64,000 bases of DNA, taken from NCBI GenBank assembly GCA_026710435.1, contig JAPOQZ010000013.1:17027-81026 (forward strand). The letters are read 5' to 3'. Origin of the DNA: a bacterium. Lineage in GTDB: Bacteria; Actinomycetota; Acidimicrobiia; Spongiisociales; Spongiisociaceae. Positions 1 through 11,678 of this stretch are shown here, in pieces; position 1 is the first letter of the stretch, and the number at the start of each line of letters is the position of its first letter. A program made the translations under genes and the position numbers. Below the pieces are notes generated by a model. It did not search any database. It was not told where the DNA came from and was given only the letters and a program-made list of their open reading frames with translations.

Positions 1-1
1 T

Positions 2-508
2 GACATGCAGGGCGGACCGATCATCAGCCAGATCGCCGGAAAAGCGGTCTGTTTCCATGAGGCCTCCACCTCCGCCTTCCGGGATTACACGGCACAGATC
101 GTTGCCAACGCGTCGGCCATGGCAGACGCATTCATGGCCCGCGGGGTGCGAGTCGTTTCGGGTGGCACCGACAATCACCTTCTGCTCCTCGACATGAGAT
201 CCATCGACGAGGATCTGACCGGCAAGGAGGCGGCCACCTTGCTCGACTCGATCGGTATCACGCTGAACCGCAACGGGATTCCCTTCGACCCCCGTCCGCC
301 TTTCGTCACCAGCGGGCTTCGGATCGGTACCCCCGGCATCACCACCTGCGGCATGAAGGAAGCAGAGGCCTCGCAGGTCGCCGATATGATCACGAATGCC
401 TTGCAGCACCGGAACGACGGCAACAGGATCAGATCCGTCCAGAGCGAAGTAGCGGCCCTTGCAGCCGCATTTCCGCCCTACCCGCCGGACTTCCCTGGCC
501 ACGTGTGA
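2..508 (+). CDS. glyA: Serine hydroxymethyltransferase, C-terminal part (truncated by window edge)
   Basis: This is the 3' end of a PLP enzyme that interconverts serine and glycine with transfer of a one-carbon unit to tetrahydrofolate in the cytoplasm. The visible ~168 residues are the C-terminal small domain of SHMT: they contain the family-typical block NRNGIPFDP and SGLRIGTPG, whose Arg is expected to bind the substrate carboxylate. The PLP lysine and the start codon lie upstream of the window. The frame is open from base 2 and ends in TGA at 508. It is followed after 73 bp by the ATP synthase operon on the same strand. Family assignment is confident from the sequence; nothing suggests it is broken. 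Confidence 0.93.
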   Translation, partial: DMQGGPIISQIAGKAVCFHEASTSAFRDYTAQIVANASAMADAFMARGVRVVSGGTDNHLLLLDMRSIDEDLTGKEAATLLDSIGITLNRNGIPFDPRPPFVTSGLRIGTPGITTCGMKEAEASQVADMITNALQHRNDGNRIRSVQSEVAALAAAFPPYPPDFPGHV

Positions 509-581
509 GGTATTCCAACCTTCAAAGTTCTGGACAGCGTAAGTTTGTGAAGCGAATCACAATCTTGGTAGCATTGCCCGG

Positions 582-875
582 ATGACCGAGCCGATCGGCC
601 CCCTCGACGCTGCCTCCACTCCCGCTCCCGACCGGAGCCTTGAAACAGCCCATCGAGGAGCAACTTCGGCCGTCGCCGACGGCTGGGTGGCCGGGGGGTC
701 CTTCTTCGGTGCCATCATGGCCGGAACACTGCTGGGATGGTTGCTCGATCGATGGCTCGGCACCGATCCGTGGCTGCTGGTGGTAGGGGTTGCAGCGGGA
801 TCGGGTACGGGCTTCCACCGCATGTGGCAGATTGGCAGTAGACCGACGGGAAAGCAGCCTGTAGATGTCAACTGA
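582..875 (+). CDS. atpZ: AtpZ-type ATP synthase accessory membrane protein
   Basis: A 97-residue protein with a polar, Pro-rich N-terminus and two predicted membrane helices (about residues 36-56 and 63-80) joined by a short DRWLGTDPW turn, the layout of the AtpZ/ATPase_gene1 family encoded ahead of F-type ATP synthase genes. Members are thought to act with AtpI in assembly of the c-ring or in Mg2+/Ca2+ transport linked to the synthase. It is the first gene of the atp operon and overlaps the next gene by 11 bp. The assignment rests on topology and position rather than on a diagnostic motif. Confidence 0.75.
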   Translation: MTEPIGPLDAASTPAPDRSLETAHRGATSAVADGWVAGGSFFGAIMAGTLLGWLLDRWLGTDPWLLVVGVAAGSGTGFHRMWQIGSRPTGKQPVDVN

Positions 876-1329
876 GACAGGCGTCCGGCAGGGATTGGAC
901 CGCTCCGAGATCGAGAGCTACATCGCAGGCCGTCCGCCCGTGGAGTTGCTGATGGCCCGGTCGATCGTGCGGAGGGTGGCAGTGGTGGGTCCGCTGCTGC
1001 TCGCGGTGTTCGGACTCGCTAGAGGCATCAATGGTCTCGTGGCAGCTGCGATCGGAGTCGTAATCGTCGCCGGTTACTATCTGCTGAGCGGCGCGATGAT
1101 GTCGTGGTTGGCGAGGGTCTCGCTCGGGGCCTATCATGCCGGTGCCCTCTTCGGGTTCGTCGTACGTCTCGGCCTGATAGCGGCAACGATGCTGGCGGTC
1201 ATTGCGCTGCTCGAGGTAGACCGGACGGCCCTAGGGCTGACCGTGATCGCCACCTATATCGTATTGCTGCTCCTGGAGGCGGCGGCGCTTGGAATCAACA
1301 GGGGAAGGAGTGAGCGGGCGCGTGGGTGA
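865..1329 (+). CDS. atpI: ATP synthase protein I-like membrane protein
   Basis: A 154-residue protein with four hydrophobic segments (about residues 34-50, 53-72, 88-112 and 116-140), resembling AtpI/UncI, the small membrane protein that helps assemble the c-ring of F1Fo-ATP synthase. The ATG at 865 lies inside the end of atpZ, and the 3' end overlaps the likely start of atpB, so the three genes are probably translationally coupled. The sequence is poorly conserved in this family, so position at the head of the atp operon carries much of the weight. Confidence 0.72.
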   Translation: MSTETGVRQGLDRSEIESYIAGRPPVELLMARSIVRRVAVVGPLLLAVFGLARGINGLVAAAIGVVIVAGYYLLSGAMMSWLARVSLGAYHAGALFGFVVRLGLIAATMLAVIALLEVDRTALGLTVIATYIVLLLLEAAALGINRGRSERARG

Positions 1330-2149
1330 CTTGATGATCCTGGCCGTAGCAGAGTGTGACGTAGAGGGTGCGGTGATCTGCGCCCCATCGAATGTCAACG
1401 AGTTGTTCGAGTTCACGAACCCCCTCTTCTCGATCGGAGGGTTCCATTTCACCCGTACCGTCTTCCTGATCTTCGCGGCAATGCTCGTGGTGCTCGGGAT
1501 CTTGTACTTCGGTCTCCGCCGCCAGCAGCTGGTTCCCTCGAAGTTCGAGCTGGTCATGGAGAGCCTCATAGGTTTCGTCCGTGACGATATAGCCAAGGGA
1601 GTGATAGGACCCGAGCATGGCACCAAGTACCTCCCCTACCTGCTGTCGCTCTTCTTCTTCCTTCTGGTCGGGAACCTGTTCGAGATCACGCCGTTGGTGA
1701 ACTTCCCGATCACGTCCCGGATGGCGCTGCCAGCCTTCCTCGCCATCGTCACTTGGGTCATTTTCCTCATCGTGGGTTTCGCGAAGAACGGCTTCAAGCA
1801 TTACTTCATCGACATGATCTGGCCGAAGTCGGTCCCGATCGCTCTCAGGTGGCTGGTGGGCATCATCGACGTGGTGTCGATATTCATCCTTCGCCCCATC
1901 ACCCTGGCGGTCCGGCTCTTTGCGAACATGGTGGCCGGCCACCTGATGCTCACCCTGCTCCTGGTCTCCGGCGTCATCTTCGTAGCCAGCATCGGGGACA
2001 TCGGAGCGAAAGCGGGAATAGGAGTGGTCTGGTTCGTCTTCGGGTTGGCGATCTTCGTATTCGAGCTCGTGGTCGCGATCCTGCAGGCCTACATCTTCAC
2101 GCTGCTATCAGCGGTCTACATCCAGACCTCGCTGGAGCCGGCCCACTAG
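1322..2149 (+). CDS. atpB: F1Fo ATP synthase subunit a
   Basis: Subunit a forms the two proton half-channels of Fo beside the c-ring. The protein has six or so membrane helices and the hallmark VRLFANMVAGH segment; the Arg in it (codon 1913-1915) is the essential stator charge that faces the c-ring carboxylate. The GTG at 1322 was chosen as start because AAGGAG at 1305-1310 lies 11 bp upstream and it overlaps the atpI stop by 8 bp. In-frame alternatives are TTG 1289, GTG 1310 and ATG 1334. The length (~275 aa) is normal for the family. Confidence 0.95.
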   Translation: MGDLMILAVAECDVEGAVICAPSNVNELFEFTNPLFSIGGFHFTRTVFLIFAAMLVVLGILYFGLRRQQLVPSKFELVMESLIGFVRDDIAKGVIGPEHGTKYLPYLLSLFFFLLVGNLFEITPLVNFPITSRMALPAFLAIVTWVIFLIVGFAKNGFKHYFIDMIWPKSVPIALRWLVGIIDVVSIFILRPITLAVRLFANMVAGHLMLTLLLVSGVIFVASIGDIGAKAGIGVVWFVFGLAIFVFELVVAILQAYIFTLLSAVYIQTSLEPAH

Positions 2150-2472
<323 letters not shown>

Positions 2473-2473
<1 letters not shown>

Positions 2474-3054
2474 TGCGGATTCCCCGAATACGGCACATGA
2501 TGGCGGCGCCACCGTTACTTCTCGCGGCGGAAGAGGGGGTAGACGAGAGCGGCAGTGGCATCGATCTCCTCCTGCCAGAGACCTCGGAGTTGATCGCCGG
2601 GGTGATCGCTTTCGCCATAATCTTCTTCTTCATCTGGCGATGGGTCGGGCCCATCCTCAGTGCGACCTTGGAGCGTCGCCAGGAGGCCGAGCGTTCCCGC
2701 CTAGAAGCAGCTGAGCAGACCCGCCAGGAGGCCGAGCAACTCGCCTCACGCTACCGGGAGCAACTCGCCGGAGCCAAGGACGAAGCAGCCCGGATCGTCG
2801 ACGAGGCCCGCCAAGCTGCCGACGCGGTGAGGGCCGAGACGGTGAACAGGGCGCAGCAGGAGGCGGACGACATTGTCAGGCGGGCGCGGGACGAGGCGGC
2901 AGCCGAGGCACAGCGAGCACTGGACGCCGCTCGCTCGCAGGTGGCCAACCTGTCCATCGACCTAGCCGAGAAAGTTGTCGAGCAGACCCTCGATCGTCAG
3001 GCTCAACTCGGTCTGGTCGATAGCTACCTGGCGGAACTGGAGTCGGGCGAATAG
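2473..3054 (+). CDS. atpF: F1Fo ATP synthase subunit b
   Basis: The peripheral stalk subunit: one N-terminal membrane helix (about residues 38-58, LIAGVIAFAIIFFFIWRW) followed by a long, charged, Ala/Glu/Arg-rich coiled coil (about 60-170) and a conserved C-terminal segment (IDLAEKVVEQTL) that binds delta. At 193 residues it is slightly long because of an N-terminal extension before the helix; ATG 2500 or 2503 could be the true start. Unlike mycobacteria, b is not fused to delta. It follows atpE with a one-base overlap and abuts atpH directly. Confidence 0.95.
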
Positions 3055-3588
3055 ATGGCAGACGAGAGGATCCGGGGTTACGCGGCGGCCATCTTCGAGT
3101 TGGCGAGGGGAGAAGACGTCCTGGAACGGGTTGAGGGCGAGTTATTCCGCGTGGCGCGGGCCCTCGATGGGTCGGACGACCTCAAGAACACGCTCAGCGA
3201 TAACCGGCTACCGATGCAACGTAAGCAAAGCGTGATTGACGATCTGTTGGGAGGCCGCGCCCACTCCCTGACCACTGCGTTCGTGAGCTTCGCCGTGGGG
3301 CTCGGTCGGGGTGGAGACTTGGCAGACATCGCCGACGAGTTCACGGCCCGCTCAGCCGCAGAACGGAACCGAGCAGTGGCCGAGGTACGCAGCGCCATCC
3401 CGCTGGACGATGCCACTATCGACCGGTTGGCGAGGGGGTTGGCCGCCCGAATCGGCAATCAGGTCGAAGTGCGGGTTGTTATAGACGAATCGATCCTGGG
3501 CGGTCTGGTGGCGACAGTGGGCGACACCGTGATCGACGGTTCGGTGAGAACGCGGCTCGAACAGTTGCGAGAAGCGGTGACCGGATGA
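3055..3588 (+). CDS. atpH: F1Fo ATP synthase subunit delta
   Basis: A 177-residue OSCP/delta subunit that links the peripheral stalk to the top of F1. The N-terminal helical domain begins with the typical RIRGYAAAIFELA motif, and the C-terminal half carries the VEVRVVIDESILGGLV block seen in delta subunits. It starts immediately after the atpF stop, as in most bacterial atp operons, and is followed by a 40-bp gap containing the atpA ribosome site. Confidence 0.95.
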   Translation: MADERIRGYAAAIFELARGEDVLERVEGELFRVARALDGSDDLKNTLSDNRLPMQRKQSVIDDLLGGRAHSLTTAFVSFAVGLGRGGDLADIADEFTARSAAERNRAVAEVRSAIPLDDATIDRLARGLAARIGNQVEVRVVIDESILGGLVATVGDTVIDGSVRTRLEQLREAVTG

Positions 3589-3628
3589 TCAGAGCAGGAT
3601 CGACCCGAGGATCTAGGAGAGAGTATCG

Positions 3629-5161
3629 ATGGCGCAGTTGACGATAAGTCCGCAGGACATCACCGCGGCGCTCCGCAAACACGTAGCGGACTGGTCACCC
3701 AGTCTCGAGCAGGAGACGGTCGGATACGTTACGTCGATTGCGGACGGTGTGGCTCGTGTCTCAGGGTTGCCCCACGCGGCCGCATCTGAATTGCTGGAGT
3801 TCCCGGGCGGTCTTCTGGGTGTGACGCTCAACCTCGACGAGCATGACCTCGGCGTGGTGCTGATGGGCGAAGCCACCCACATCGAGGAAGGGGATCCGGT
3901 CCACCAGACCGGGCGCGTGCTCTCCGTCCCGGTCGGGGATGCCCTCCTCGGCAGGGTGATCGACCCGGTGGGACAGCCGCTGGACGGCAAAGGCGACATC
4001 CCTCAGAACCCTCGCCGGTTGCTCGAGGTACAGGCGCCGTCGGTCGTGCAACGCAAGCCGGTACACGAGCCTCTGCAGACCGGTATCAAGGCCATTGACT
4101 CGATGACCCCCATCGGGAAGGGTCAGCGCCAGTTGATCATCGGCGACCGCCAGACCGGCAAGACAGCGATTGTGGTGGACACGATCATCAACCAGAAACA
4201 GTTCCAGGGGACACCCGACGAGGTGAAGTGCATCTACGTCGCCGTCGGCCAGCGGGCCTCCACCGTGGCCGAGGTCGTGGCGTCCCTGGAGGAAGCAGGC
4301 GCCATGGAGTACACCGTAGTGGTGACCGCTGCGGCGTCGGCGCCCCCCGCTCTCCAGATGTACGCCCCCTATGCCGGATCGGCGATCGGGCAGCATTGGA
4401 TGTACAACGGCCAGCATGCCCTGGTGATCTTCGACGACCTCACCAAGCAGGCGGTGGCCTACCGCGAGATCTCGCTTCTCCTGCGTCGTCCCCCAGGCCG
4501 GGAAGCCTTCCCCGGAGACGTCTTCTACCTGCACAGCCGCCTGCTCGAGCGGTGTGCCAAGCTCTCCGACGAACTCGGTGGCGGTTCTCTCACCGGCCTC
4601 CCCTTGGTAGAGACCAAGGCCAACGACGTCTCCGCGTACATCCCGACGAACGTCATCTCGATCACCGACGGTCAGATCTTCCTTGAAACCGACCTGTTCT
4701 TCGCGGGCATCCGGCCGGCCATCAACGCCGGGATATCGGTCTCGCGGGTCGGTGGCAACGCTCAGACCAAAGCGATGAAGAGAGTGGCCGGCACACTACG
4801 GCTGAACCTCGCCCAGTACCGCGAGCTGGAAGCCTTCGCCGAGTTCGGTTCGGAGTTGGACGCGGTGTCGCTCGCACAGTTGGAGCGCGGGCGGCGAGTG
4901 GTCGAAATCCTCAAGCAACCCCAATTCGAGCCGGTCCCGGTCGAGGAGCAGGTGCTGGTGATCTACGCGGTGTCGCAGGGACATTTCGACGAGATTCCCG
5001 TGCCGGACATCGCGCGCGCCGAGCACGAGTTACGGGACTTCGTCCGGGTCAGGCACTCGCACGTCCTGGAGGGCATGAGGCGTACCGGCAACCTTCCGGA
5101 GGGTGACGATCTCGATGTTGCCATCTCCGCCTTCAGCGGGACGTTCGGGGGAGGGGAGTAG
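3629..5161 (+). CDS. atpA: F1Fo ATP synthase subunit alpha
   Basis: The regulatory, non-catalytic nucleotide-binding subunit of F1 (510 residues, normal length). It has the N-terminal beta-barrel, then the P-loop GDRQTGKT at residues 172-179, the VGQRAST segment, the [11 protein letters not shown]alker B region, and [10 protein letters not shown] with the arginine finger Arg373 that reaches into the beta-subunit active site. A clear ribosome site (AGGAGAG, 3617-3623) precedes ATG 3629. The preceding 40 bp is the longest gap inside the operon core. Confidence 0.98.
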   Translation: MAQLTISPQDITAALRKHVADWSPSLEQETVGYVTSIADGVARVSGLPHAAASELLEFPGGLLGVTLNLDEHDLGVVLMGEATHIEEGDPVHQTGRVLSVPVGDALLGRVIDPVGQPLDGKGDIPQNPRRLLEVQAPSVVQRKPVHEPLQTGIKAIDSMTPIGKGQRQLIIGDRQTGKTAIVVDTIINQKQFQGTPDEVKCIYVAVGQRASTVAEVVASLEEAGAMEYTVVVTAAASAPPALQMYAPYAGSAIGQHWMYNGQHALVIFDDLTKQAVAYREISLLLRRPPGREAFPGDVFYLHSRLLERCAKLSDELGGGSLTGLPLVETKANDVSAYIPTNVISITDGQIFLETDLFFAGIRPAINAGISVSRVGGNAQTKAMKRVAGTLRLNLAQYRELEAFAEFGSELDAVSLAQLERGRRVVEILKQPQFEPVPVEEQVLVIYAVSQGHFDEIPVPDIARAEHELRDFVRVRHSHVLEGMRRTGNLPEGDDLDVAISAFSGTFGGGE

Positions 5162-5170
5162 CTCTCCACC

Positions 5171-7495
<2,325 letters not shown>

Positions 7496-7496
<1 letters not shown>

Positions 7497-7780
7497 TGGT
7501 CACCGCCACCACCATGATGCGCGTGGATGTCGTCTCTCCCGAGGCCGTCCTCTGGTCCGGGGAGGCCGGTTTCGTCGTTGCACGCACAGTGGACGGCGAG
7601 ATCGGGATCCTGGCCCACCACGAGCCTCTCATGGCAGCTCTGGCCACCGGAGCGGTGGAGATCGAGACACGAGAGGAACGGGTCCGTGTCGACGTGGGAG
7701 GCGGCTTCCTCCAGATCGTCGACAACACCGTCACCGTCCTAGCCGACCAGGCCAAGCTCTCGAACGACCCAGCCGGCTAG
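7496..7780 (+). CDS. atpC: F1Fo ATP synthase subunit epsilon (short form)
   Basis: A 94-residue epsilon subunit consisting of the N-terminal beta-sandwich only (MRVDVVSPEAVLWSGEA, then GEIGILAHHEPLMAAL). The usual C-terminal helical hairpin that can block rotation and hydrolysis in ~130-residue epsilon subunits is missing: the protein stops soon after VTVLADQAKL. The GTG start at 7496 overlaps the atpD stop. It is the last gene of the operon and is followed by an inverted repeat at 7803-7826. Confidence 0.93.
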
Positions 7781-7802
7781 CCCTAGACCTATTGCCCTGA
7801 TT

Positions 7803-7826
7803 CGGGAATCTCGCTGAAGATTCCCG
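7803..7826. terminator. Hairpin between convergent atpC and P450 genes
   Basis: CGGGAATC (7803-7810) and GATTCCCG (7819-7826) form a perfect 8-bp stem with an 8-base loop, 23 bp after the atpC stop and about 70 bp before the stop of the convergent P450 gene. There is no T-run, so it is a candidate bidirectional hairpin terminator rather than a classic one. Confidence 0.5.
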
Positions 7827-7892
7827 TACCACCGACGACACCGGCCGTCCGGAGCAAGATCGAGACAATCGCCGTGCGTGTCGCCTCGATCG

Positions 7893-9116
7893 TCAGATGA
7901 CTTCTAGTTCGAGGAAGTTGAAGCCGCGCAGGACGAACCGCGACGGTCGGACGGGTTCCTGTCCAAGCCGCAGCCTCGGCAACCTGGTTGCAAGCCTGTC
8001 TAGAGCTACCTCCACTTCGAGTCGGGCCAGGGGCGCACCGAGACAGTGGTGGATGCCACCTCCGAAGCTGACATGGGTTGGGTCACCCCGCCCGATCCGG
8101 AATGAGTTCGGGTCCTGGAAGTGGCGCGGGTCACGATTGGCGCATCCGAGCAGCACGGTCACCTGCTCGTACTGGCCGATGGTCTGCCCGTCCACCTCGT
8201 AGCGGTCGGCCACCACCCAACGGTCGAAGGTCTGGATAGGTGCGTCCCAGCGGAACAGCTCCTCGACGGCGGTCGCCGGGGTCACGTTTCCACCGGTGAG
8301 GAGACGCCACTGGTCTGGATGTTGCATCAGGGCCGACATACCGTTTGCGAGGGTGTTGACGGAAGCCTCGTGGCCGGCGTTCAGGAGGGTGATGATCATC
8401 GACACGATCTGCGTGTCGGTCAGGGTTCCGTCTTCGGTCCTGGCGAAGCACAGGGCGGTGATCATGTCGTCGCGGGGGCGAGATCGCCGGCGGTCCATCA
8501 GGTCCTTGCAGTATTCGGTGAACTCGACGGAGGCGGTCACTGCCGCGCTGGTGTCCGCCGCGGTGATGTTGTACTCGTACATCCGGGTGATCAGGCTCGA
8601 CCACTCGAGCATCTGGCGCCAGTCCTCGATCGGGACGCCCAGCAACTCTGCGATGACCTGGACGGACAGGGGCGCCGCGTAGTCGTTGACGACATCGAAA
8701 CGGCCACGCTCCACGATCGGGTCGAGCAGGCGATCGGCAAGCTCAACGATGCGGGGTCTCAGGCCGGCCACCCGGCGAATCGTGAAGGCCTTCGAGACCA
8801 GGCGGCGGATCTTCGTGTGGTTGGGTGGTTCCAACCACACGAGCGCCCAGTGCTCCACGTCGTAGTAGGGGGACAACTCCTCGCGCAGCGGGGGGAGTCC
8901 CCACGCTGCCCGGTCGACGGTGGGCTGGTCGATCCGGCCCAGCCGTCGGTCCCGCAGCGCCCGACGGACGTCGGCGTGGCGAGTCAGGAACCAGATGGCC
9001 CGATCACCCTCGCGACCCTTCCCGCGAAAGATGGCTGTCTCCTCGCGTACCCGGTCGAAAGCCGGGTAGGGGTCGCGAAGGAATTCAGGGTCGTAGGCGT
9101 CAAGCACGAACGTCAT
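7893..9116 (-). CDS. Cytochrome P450 monooxygenase
   Basis: A soluble bacterial class-I-type P450 of 407 residues that would hydroxylate or otherwise oxidise a small organic substrate using a separate ferredoxin and reductase; none is encoded beside it. The I-helix oxygen-activation motif AGHEAS is at residues 247-252 (His-Glu where many have Asp/Glu-Thr), the K-helix ExxR is E286-R289, and the heme loop FGGGIHHCLGAP supplies the axial Cys358. ATG 9116 (MTFVLDAYDP) was chosen because it gives the usual length and N-terminus; the frame stays open further upstream but that extension is compositionally non-protein-like. The substrate cannot be predicted. Confidence 0.95.
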   Translation of the reverse strand: MTFVLDAYDPEFLRDPYPAFDRVREETAIFRGKGREGDRAIWFLTRHADVRRALRDRRLGRIDQPTVDRAAWGLPPLREELSPYYDVEHWALVWLEPPNHTKIRRLVSKAFTIRRVAGLRPRIVELADRLLDPIVERGRFDVVNDYAAPLSVQVIAELLGVPIEDWRQMLEWSSLITRMYEYNITAADTSAAVTASVEFTEYCKDLMDRRRSRPRDDMITALCFARTEDGTLTDTQIVSMIITLLNAGHEASVNTLANGMSALMQHPDQWRLLTGGNVTPATAVEELFRWDAPIQTFDRWVVADRYEVDGQTIGQYEQVTVLLGCANRDPRHFQDPNSFRIGRGDPTHVSFGGGIHHCLGAPLARLEVEVALDRLATRLPRLRLGQEPVRPSRFVLRGFNFLELEVI

Positions 9117-9174
9117 CGTCGAACCGTAACAAACGCGTGCCTCCTTATGGGGAGGACGTTGTCCAGCAGGCGGA

Positions 9175-10617
9175 TCAGTCGACGAGCGGCCAGACGGCGT
9201 AGGTCGTGGCGCCGACGCCCGCTTCGAACTCGGACGCGGCCGCGTCGATCCTGCGGTAAGCGTCTTCTGCGTCGAATCGTGTGAACCGACCTTTGTCGAG
9301 GATGGCTTCCCCGTCGACGAATACTGTGTCGACGGTGCTCGAGGACCGGAAGTAGACGAGGTTGTCCACGGGATCCCGGAACCGCGGGTAAGCCTCCGGC
9401 CTGTCCAGGCTGTGGATGACCAGGTCGGCCCGCTTGCCGATCTCAATAGAACCGACCTCGTTCTCAAGACCCAGCGCCTTGGCGCCGTGGAGGGTGGCCA
9501 TCTCCAATACGGTCTCACCGGTTAGGACCGGCAACTCACCCCGGAATTCACGGAAGCCGACCGCGGCAAGGTAGGCCTGCCGGAGCAGGTCCCGGCGCCC
9601 GCTGTAACCGTCGGAACCGAGAGCCACCTGCACACCTTTGGCGAGCATCTCGGGGAACGACCCGTTCCGGATGGCGCCCATCCCACGTCTCAGCGAGGCA
9701 GCCGGACAGTGCACCACGCGTGTGCCCGAGTCGGCCACCAGGTCGACCTCGGTGGGGGACAGATGGTTCATGTGCACGAGGGTCAGGTTCTCGTCCAGCA
9801 CCCCGATCTCGGCCAGATGCTCGATGGGGCGGCATCCGTAGAGCGATTCAGAGATGGTCACCTCCTCGGGATCCCAGGACTGGTGCATGATCATCGGCGC
9901 CCCGTGGCGCCGGGCCAGGGCCTGAGCCGCGATCAGCAACTCGTCGGAGCAGCGCATGCAGCCGTACATCGTCGCTCCGCCTCGGACCCGCCCACCGTCC
10001 CGAAACGGGTAGCGGGTCATCTGTTCGTCAAGTCTCTCGACGCAGACCCGTGTGGGGGTTCGGAGTACCTCGGCTTCTTCCTCGGACATCGCACCGGCGG
10101 AGGTGTCACGACCCGGTACCTGTGGGTTGAAGTCGAGCATCGAGTTACCGGGCATGCCCCGCATCCCAACCTTCTCGATCGCCCGCACGGTCTCATCCAG
10201 GAAGAACGAGCCGCCGGTGTCGCTGTAGGCCGTGGTCCCGTTGGTCACCATCTCCATGCACGAGAGAAGCGCTCCCAGATTGTCGGTCTCCGGCTTCCGA
10301 AAAGTGAACAACCAGTCGTCCACGGCCCCGTAATCGGCATGGTCCTTGGGCGCCATTCCCCGGCTGAGTTCGGAGCTACCGGCGTGGACATGGGCGTCGA
10401 TCAGGCCGGGGTGGACCAGTGCACCCCTTAGATCTCGTGTGGATGTGGTGGCGGTCACGGTGGCAACCTCGCTATCCGGTCCGACCGAAACGATGATCCC
10501 GTCCCGGATGGCGACCGCGCCGTCAACAAGGATACGCCGCTGGCGGTCCATCGTCAGGATCCGGCCGTGCCTGAGCAGCAGATCGACCCTGGCCTCGTTG
10601 CCAACCTCGCCCCTCAT
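9175..10617 (-). CDS. Metal-dependent amidohydrolase (atrazine/cytosine deaminase type), copy 1
   Basis: A 480-residue amidohydrolase-superfamily enzyme that would hydrolyse C-N or C-Cl bonds of a ring or chain substrate in the cytoplasm. Metal ligands visible are H76 and H78 (DAHVHAG), H245 (MIMHQS), H282 (LVHMNH) and D336 (LGSDG); a C-terminal strand region (KRADLVIHSLDRPEA) completes the composite beta-sandwich. ATG 10617 has an excellent ribosome site (AGGAGGTG, complement of 10623-10630). It diverges from the phosphotriesterase-like gene at 10737 and is a close paralogue of the protein at 34018-35472. The substrate is unknown. Confidence 0.92.
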   Translation of the reverse strand: MRGEVGNEARVDLLLRHGRILTMDRQRRILVDGAVAIRDGIIVSVGPDSEVATVTATTSTRDLRGALVHPGLIDAHVHAGSSELSRGMAPKDHADYGAVDDWLFTFRKPETDNLGALLSCMEMVTNGTTAYSDTGGSFFLDETVRAIEKVGMRGMPGNSMLDFNPQVPGRDTSAGAMSEEEAEVLRTPTRVCVERLDEQMTRYPFRDGGRVRGGATMYGCMRCSDELLIAAQALARRHGAPMIMHQSWDPEEVTISESLYGCRPIEHLAEIGVLDENLTLVHMNHLSPTEVDLVADSGTRVVHCPAASLRRGMGAIRNGSFPEMLAKGVQVALGSDGYSGRRDLLRQAYLAAVGFREFRGELPVLTGETVLEMATLHGAKALGLENEVGSIEIGKRADLVIHSLDRPEAYPRFRDPVDNLVYFRSSSTVDTVFVDGEAILDKGRFTRFDAEDAYRRIDAAASEFEAGVGATTYAVWPLVD

Positions 10618-10736
10618 TCGTTCACCTCCTGCTGCCAGCCTACGGCGACGCTCGGTGGTGCGCCAAGGCAGCCTCCGGGGCGTTAAAGTCCAGATTCGCC
10701 GACCCGCACCGAGGGCCGGGATTGGAGGAAGGTCGG

Positions 10737-11678
10737 ATGAGCGACTCCGGAACCGTGATGACAGTACTGGGACCGGTAGCAGGCACGGATCTCGGCTTCA
10801 CGCTTCCCCACGAGCACATCTACTGCACCCTTCGCCATGCCGACTACCGCTACGACGTAGCCGACCAGTTCGTGGACGAGGACGTGATGGCGGACGAGAT
10901 AACCGCCTTCGCCGATCTCGGCGGCACCGCCATCTTCGATTTGAGCGTTCCCGACAACGGTCGGTCCCCCCGGAGGTTGCGGACGTTGTCAGAGAGGACC
11001 GGCGTGCACCTTGTCATGGGCTGCGGCTGGTACCGGGGTAACTACTACCTGCCCGAGGAACGTATCGACCGGCGGTCGACCGACGATCTCGCCGAGGAGT
11101 TGATCGGGGAGATCACCAATGGGGTGGGCGACACGGGAATCCGCCCGGGGGTGATCGGTGAGATCGGATCCGAGAAGGACTGGGTTTCACCCGCCGAGGA
11201 AAGGGTACTGCGGGCCGTGGCCCGGGCACACAAGGCCACCGGTCTGGCCATCGGAGCGCTCCACGCGATCGGTCCGGTCGCCCCCCAGCAGTTGACCATC
11301 CTCGAGGAGGAAGGCGCTGACTTGAGCCGGGTGGCGGTGGCCCATTGCGACGCCTACCCGCATCTCCGCTACCTGCTAGGGCTCCTCGAGCGAGGTGTGT
11401 ACATCATGTTCGACAACTGCGGCCAGTTCCGGGGAATGGGTCAGTTCGAAGGACGGATCCTCGACCTGATCCGGGAACTGTTGGACCGGGGGTTCGAGGA
11501 CCGGATGATGCTGTCCCACGATGTCTGCAAGCTGGGACAGCTACGGATACACGGAGGCACCGGGTTCGTCTACCTGTCCGAGACGTTCCTACCGGCCCTC
11601 TCCGCCAAGGGTGTGCCGGACAGGACGATCAGTACCCTCACTCTTGACAACCCCCGGCGTTGGCTGACCGGCGTATGA
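10737..11678 (+). CDS. Phosphotriesterase-family hydrolase, copy 1
   Basis: A 313-residue TIM-barrel hydrolase of the phosphotriesterase/lactonase family. Likely binuclear metal ligands: H25 and H27 (LPHEHIYC), E142 (VIGEIGSEK) in the position of the carboxylated lysine of true phosphotriesterases, H176 (ALHAIG), H203 (VAHCD) and D262 (LLS/MLSHD). A Glu bridge is known in the PHP-like branch of the family, so lactonase or amidase activity is at least as likely as phosphotriesterase. GGAGG at 10724-10728 fixes ATG 10737. The stop overlaps the next gene (ATGA at 11675). It is strongly similar to the protein at 33035-33979, including the block MGCGWYRGNYY. Confidence 0.9.
   Translation: MSDSGTVMTVLGPVAGTDLGFTLPHEHIYCTLRHADYRYDVADQFVDEDVMADEITAFADLGGTAIFDLSVPDNGRSPRRLRTLSERTGVHLVMGCGWYRGNYYLPEERIDRRSTDDLAEELIGEITNGVGDTGIRPGVIGEIGSEKDWVSPAEERVLRAVARAHKATGLAIGALHAIGPVAPQQLTILEEEGADLSRVAVAHCDAYPHLRYLLGLLERGVYIMFDNCGQFRGMGQFEGRILDLIRELLDRGFEDRMMLSHDVCKLGQLRIHGGTGFVYLSETFLPALSAKGVPDRTISTLTLDNPRRWLTGV

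Noticed and set aside
7893..9518. Long form (541 residues) of the P450
   Set aside because: The first 134 residues overlap the neighbouring amidohydrolase gene and are Ser/Arg/Pro-rich; the 407-residue form has normal P450 length.
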